64,000 bases of DNA, from NCBI RefSeq assembly GCF_907165205.1, contig NC_058196.1, forward strand, positions 26,392,501-26,456,500, written 5' to 3'. This DNA comes from Coccinella septempunctata. Lineage: Eukaryota > Arthropoda > Insecta > Coleoptera > Coccinellidae. The notes under the pieces were generated by a model that saw nothing but the letters and a program-made list of their open reading frames with translations, ran no database searches and was not told the origin of the DNA. Both the position numbers and the translations under genes were made by a program. Every line of letters begins with the position of its first letter. Positions within the stretch are counted from its first letter, which is position 1. Positions 58,901 to 64,000 of this stretch are shown piece after piece.

Positions 58901-61900
58901 GAAGATTCTAGAAAACCAAACAGTTGATGATTCAATAGAGAATTGCACTTCAGAGAGCTCTTCGAAGTCAACTCGAAAATGAAAAGTGGAAAAACAAATA
59001 AAATTATTTTCTCCTAAACAGTGACAGATATTGGAATGTTTGGTATGAAAATATAGGTTTTCGAACACGCTGAATCTATTGCAAGCAATTTCGAAAGCCT
59101 ATCTCCCTTCGTTTAGAATTTCACCTTCGAAATGGCATTTTTCAAAAATTGCAATTTTCAATCTGCGATATCTCCTGTTATATTCGGCTGATCCCATTGG
59201 GATTTCCGGTTATATAATCAGCGTTGTCTAGGCTTCCACCCTAGCACAAGAACTCGATTTCGAAAATCTCGATTTTTTGGGTCAAAAATGAGCAAGGGGT
59301 TAGACCCCCCTAAAATGACCTATTTGCTACTCTGTCCAAAAATCAGGATGTTCTATTACTGTCCTCGGATATGGAGTGCATAAAATTCGTATTGAAGATT
59401 CTAGAAAACCAAACAGTTGATGATTCAATAGAGAATTGCACTCCAGAGAGCTCTTCGAAGTCAACTCGAAAATGAAAATTGGAAAAACAAAAAAAATTAT
59501 TTTCTCCTAAACAGTGTCAGATATTGAAATTTTTGGTGTGAAACTATAGGTTTTCGAACACGCTGAATCTATTGCAAGCAATTTCGAAAGCCTATCTCCC
59601 TTCGTTTAGAATTTCACCTTGAAAATGGCATTTTTCAAAAATTGCAATTTTCAATCTGCGATATCTCCTGTTATATTCGTCTGATCCCATTGGGATTTCC
59701 GGTTTTATAATCAGCGTTGTCTAGGCTTCCACCCTAGCACAAGAACTCGATTTCGAAAATCACGATTTTTTGGGTCAAAAATGAGCAAGGGGTTAGACCC
59801 CCCTAAAATGACCTATTTGCTACTCTGTCTAAAAATCAGGATGTTCTATTACTGTCCTCGGATATGGAGTTCATAGAATTCGTATTGAAGATTCTAGAAA
59901 ACCAAACAGTTGATGATTCAATAGAGAATGGCACTCCAGAGAGCTCTTCGAAGTCAACTCGAAAATGAAAAGTGGAAAAACAAAAAAAATTATTTTCTCC
60001 TAAACAGTGTCAGATATTGGAATGTTTGGTATGAAAATATAGGTTTTCGAACACGCTGAATCTATTGCAAGCAATTTCGAAAGCCTATCTCCTTTCGTTT
60101 AGAATTTCACCTTGGAAATGGCATTTTTCAAAAATTGCAATTTTCAATCTGCGATATCTCCTGTTATATTCGTCTGATCCCATTGGGATTTCCGGTTATA
60201 TAATCAGCGTTGTCTAGGCTTCCACTCTAGCACAAGAACTCGATTTCGAAAATCCCGATTTTTCGGGTCAAAAATGAGCAAGGGGTTAGACCCCCCTAAA
60301 ATGACCTATTTGCTACTCTGTCCAAAAATCAGGATGTTCTATTACTGTCCTCGGATATGGAGTGCATAAAATTCGTATTGAAGATTCTAGAAAACCAAAC
60401 AGTTGATGATTTAATAGAGAATTGCACTCCAGAGAGCTCTTCGAAGTCAACTCGAAAATGAAAAGTGGAAAAACAAAAAAAAATATTTTCTCCCAAACAG
60501 TTTCAGATATTGGAATGTTTGGTATGAAAATATAGGTTTTCGAACACGCTGAATCTATTGCAAGCAATTTCGAAAGCCTATCTCCCTTAGTTTAGAATTT
60601 CACCTTGGAAATGGCATTTTTCAAAAATTGCAATTTTCAATCTGCGATATCTCCTGTTATATTCGTCTGATCCCATTGGGATTTCCAGTTATATAATCAG
60701 CGTTGTCTAGGCTTCCACCCTAGCTCAAGAACTTGATTTCGAAAATCTCGATTTTTTGGGTCAAAAATGAGCAAGGGGTTAGACCCCCCTAAAATGACCT
60801 ATTTGCTACTCTGTCCAAAAATCAGGATGTTCTATTACTGTCCTCGGATATGGAGTGCATAGAATTCGTATTGAAGATTCTAGAAAACCAAACAGTTGAT
60901 GATTCAATAGAGAATTGCACTTCAGAGAGCTCTTCGAAGTCAACTCGAAAATGAAAAGTGGAAAAACAAAAAAAATTATTTTCTCCTAAACAGTGACAGA
61001 TATTGGAATGTTTGGTATGAAAATATAGGTTTTCGAACACGCTGAATCTATTGCAAGCAATTTCGAAAGCCTATCTTCCTTCGTTTAGAATTTCACCTTC
61101 GAAATGGCATTTTTCAAAAATTGCAATTTTCAATCTGCGATATCTCCTGTTATATTCGTCTGATCCCATTGGGATTTCCGGTTATATAATCAGCGTTGTC
61201 TAGGCTTCCACCCTAGCACAAGAACTCGATTTCGAAAATCTCGATTTTTTGGGTCAAAAATGAGCAAGGGGTTAGACCCCCCTAAAATGACCTATTTGCT
61301 ACTCTGTCCAAAAATCAGGATGTTCTATTACTGTCCTCGGATATGGAGTGCATAAAATTCGTATTGGAGATTCTAGAAAACCAAACAGTTGATGATTCAA
61401 TAGAGAATTGCACTCCAGAGAGCTCTTCGAAGTCTTCTCGAAAATGAAAAGAGGAAAAACAAAAAAAATTATTTTCTCCTAAACAGTGTCAGATATTGAA
61501 ATTTTTGGTGTGAAACTATAGGTTTTCGAACACGCTGAATCTATTGCAAGCAATTTCGAAAGCCTATCTCCCTTCGTTTAGAATTTCACCTTGGAAATGG
61601 CATTTTTCAAAAATTGCAATTTTCAATCTGCGATATCTCCTGTTATATTCGTCTGATCCCATTGGGATTTCCAGGTATATAATCAGCGTTGTCTAGGCTT
61701 CCACCCTAGCACAAGAACTTGATTTCGAAAATCTCGATTTTTTGGGTCTAAAATGAGCAAGGGGTTAGACCCCCCTAAAATGACCTATTTGCTACTCTGT
61801 CCAAAAATCAGGATGTTCTATTACTGTCCTCGGATATGGAGTGCATAGAATTCGTATTGAAGATTCTAGAAATCCAAACAGTTGATGATTCAATAGAGAA

Positions 61901-62664
61901 TTGCACTTCAGAGAGCTCTTCGAAGTCAACTCGAAAATGAAAAGTGGAAAAACAAAAAAAATTATTTTCTCCTAAACAGTGACAGATATTGGAATGTTTG
62001 GTATGAAAATATAGGTTTTCGAACACGCTGAATCTATTGCAAGCAATTTCGAAAGCCTATCTCCCTTCGTTTAGAATTTCACTTTCGAAATGGCATTTTT
62101 CAAAAATTGCAATTTTCAATCTGCGATATCTCCTGTTATATTCGTCTGATCCCATTGGGATTTCCGGTTATATAATCAGCGTTGTCTAGGCTTCCACCCT
62201 AGCACAAGAACTTGATTTCGAAAATCTCAATTTTTTGGGTCAAAAATGAGCAAGGGGTTAGACCCCCCTAAAATGACCTATTTGCTACTCTGTCCAAAAA
62301 TCAGGATGTTCTATTACTGTCCTCGGATATGGAGTGCATAAAATTCGTATTGAAGATTCTAGAAAACCAAACAGTTGATGATTCAATAGAGAATTGCACT
62401 CCAGAGAGCTCTTCGAAGTCAACTCGAAAGGAAAAGTGGAAAAACAAAAAAAATTATTTTCTCCCAGTGTCATATATTGGAATGTTTGGTATGAAAATAT
62501 AGGTTTTCGAACACGCTGAATCTATTGCAAGCAATTTCGAAAGCCTATCTCCCTTCGTTTAGAATTTCACCTCGGAAATGGCATTTTTCAAAAATTGCAA
62601 TTTTCAATCTGCGATATCTCCTGTTATATTCGTCTGATCCCATTGGGATTTCTGGTTCTATAAC
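55919..62664. repeat. 493-bp satellite array, 13 full and one partial monomer
   Basis: The word ATGGAG at the start of each monomer falls at 55921, 56414, 56907, 57400, 57893, 58386, 58878, 59371, 59864, 60357, 60850, 61343, 61836 and 62329: spacing 493 bp throughout except one of 492. Monomers are highly similar. Diagnostic variants define types (CTCCCAAACAGTTTCAG, CTCCTAAACAGTGACAG or CTCCTAAACAGTGTCAG; CCGGTTATATAA or CCAGTTATATAA), which recur about every four monomers. Each monomer contains the palindrome AAAATTGCAATTTT. The left edge starts at a monomer boundary; the right copy is cut at about 62664. Frames read on the minus strand are by-products. Confidence 0.98.
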
Positions 62665-62772
62665 ATCAAACAGTTCTCTGAATGATTTTTTCTGAGTTGA
62701 TTCTCGAAATCCAAACATTTGGATTCTAGCAGAGGAGTATGAAAATGCTTGTAGAATTAATAGTTTATTCAT
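62545..62772 (-). other. open frame crossing the right satellite junction
   Basis: From a true ATG at 62770-62772 in unique sequence, the minus frame runs through the junction into the last monomer and stops after about 75 residues. The unique part includes FGFRESTQKKSFRELFDVIE and the satellite part MGSDEYNRRYRRLKIAIFEK. The composition is more protein-like than other frames here. Possibly the satellite monomer took up part of an old coding sequence, or the frame is fortuitous. Family unknown. Confidence 0.25.
62708..62729. other. perfect hairpin followed by CTAG, right of the satellite
   Basis: AATCCAAA and TTTGGATT (8 bp) separated by CA are directly followed by CTAG (62726-62729). Helitron ends have a hairpin and CTAG/CTRR, but normally with about 10 bases between; here there are none. 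Suggestive at most. Confidence 0.3.
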
Positions 62773-64000
62773 ATTGGACAATTACAACAGTAAATAGTAG
62801 GATTTTATACAATCTAGTTTGTACGCTTGCCACACACACAAGAACAAATACATAAATAAAGCAACAAATAAAATTAATAAGAAAACAATATTGAGCTCAA
62901 ATATACATAACATAATATACAGTTCCACTTATCAGTACGGTGTTTCTTGTCATAATCTATGTCATAATGAACAAAACGGGTGTACTCCAATACATACAAC
63001 TCTCAAACAGTACAAATTCTGATTTAACCGATATCGAGTTATCAATCTCCATCACTATATAGTCAATTTGATAATATTTACAACAGTGAGTCAGCCATTG
63101 CTCAATAATCCCTATAATAACTTAAATTATGAGTGGCAATTTATTTACAAAAGTCGAGTGTACATCTCTCATCTAATATATACACTAACAATACCTAAAA
63201 CTCTATTTTAATCACACTTTTCAACTAAATTTATTGTGAGCCAAGTTGAGAATTTTCACAGTTACTTCGTAGTTTCGAAAATATCAAAAATTTTCACGAG
63301 GAACGATCAATTTTTTAACAATATTGCACGAGAGAATTGGACAGGAGTGAAAAACAAATGTAAGTGAGCAAAAGTAAATCGGTTAGAACGGTTTTAAGAT
63401 TTAAACGAAGTTGAAGTTATTTGATCACTTTATCAAAACTAAGTTATCCACACTTTAATGTGTACTTTCAAACTCCACATTGATAGTGTTCGTCTTTTTT
63501 ACCAATATCACCGAAATGTCTATTGGCACTTATTCGAGAGGTGCATCTGCATACGGCAAAACGATCATTCTGAGACACTTGGTGGTGAGAAAGACGCCTT
63601 GAAACATGGGTTGGAGATTGAACGACAATTGTTCAAAATTGAGCAGAGTTTTTCGACGTGTAATAAATACTGCACATTTGCAAGATTTGATTTATCATAC
63701 GTGTTTTCTTGAGCAATACGAATACAGGGTGAGAATAACATATCTATAAATTAATTCAGGATTAGATCCTAGTGAGTGAGCTTTTCCAATAGTTCCAACT
63801 TTTGAGGTCGATTTTCACTTAAGAATCAGATGGATCATAGCTCTTTTGATTTTGTCATCTAATGTATAATATTGAATATATACTCAAGCAAGTATTGGTT
63901 GTGTCTTTTCGACATTGCTCACATCTCCAAGCAGACCTTTCCTCAATTTTCTATCGAGTTGTCGTGTCAATCAGAATCGCGCTCTCGTGTTGACGTACAC
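62730..64000. other. right edge, no recognised gene
   Basis: AT-rich with several AATAAA-type words on both strands (for example the minus strand near 62764). It could be the 3' untranslated part of a minus-strand gene beyond the window, but no coding sequence reaches the edge. One 84-codon + frame at 63458-63712 starts close to an ATG and is unrecognised. TACAGGGTGAG at 63724 looks like another transposon terminus without a partner. Confidence 0.3.

Noticed and set aside
55928..62473. Repeated minus-strand frames of 62-88 codons in the satellite
   Set aside because: They are the same monomer read repeatedly; several start at TTG, lengths change with single-base differences in the A run, and no domain is present.
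1..64000. tRNA, rRNA, bacterial operons, phage genes
   Set aside because: No tRNA-like cloverleaf or rRNA-like block was noticed on reading, and no runs of closely spaced intact frames. A covariance-model scan was not possible here and could still find small RNAs.

Overview
The window looks like nuclear DNA from an arthropod, most likely an insect. It is AT-rich, carries several degraded DD34D mariner copies, a Helitron with the terminal sequence usual in insects, many short inverted-repeat elements, remnants of RNase H-bearing LINEs and two large tandem arrays. A beetle is a reasonable guess, but nothing here proves the order. I found no bacterial or organellar features, no tRNA or rRNA, and no protein-coding gene that I can name with confidence. 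Many open frames over 60 codons start at GTG or TTG, or are by-products of repeats.

Layout. 1-25 kb is transposon-rich: a dispersed 0.6-kb repeat (0.96-1.6 kb), a TA-flanked MITE (3.25-3.82 kb), two mariner copies (8.1-9.3 and 10.2-11.0 kb), an RNase H remnant (about 11.9-12.4 kb), a foldback element (13.4-13.9 kb), a reverse transcriptase scrap (18.0-18.1 kb), a very GC-rich island with a G-quadruplex motif (20.3-21.0 kb), a TCTAC pentanucleotide tract (21.9-22.1 kb) and a 2.1-kb GA-rich minisatellite of 20-bp units (23.1-25.2 kb). 25-53 kb alternates AT-rich stretches with compact CpG-rich, low-copy islands that contain homeodomain- and POU-type motifs. It is broken by a second copy of the 0.6-kb repeat (38.4-39.0 kb), a 918-bp terminal-inverted-repeat element (40.3-41.3 kb), a MITE (43.9-44.4 kb), a third mariner (45.9-47.0 kb) and a 995-bp Helitron (51.3-52.3 kb). 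From 55.9 to 62.66 kb lies a satellite array of about 13.7 monomers of 493 bp, followed by AT-rich unique sequence.

Interpretation. The spaced CpG-rich islands without convincing long ORFs fit an intron or gene desert holding regulatory elements of a distant gene. This is inference from composition and motifs only. Four short segments could be exons: 4404-4568, 11351-11563, 45392-45446 and 52861-53121, all on the + strand. Each is weak alone.

The most unusual features are the 493-bp satellite, with near-constant unit length, monomer types that recur in the same order and linked changes in a small palindrome; the GA-rich minisatellite, whose + strand is nearly free of T over long runs; the Helitron carrying what looks like the start of a captured coding exon; and three mariner copies that each lost transposase function in a different way.
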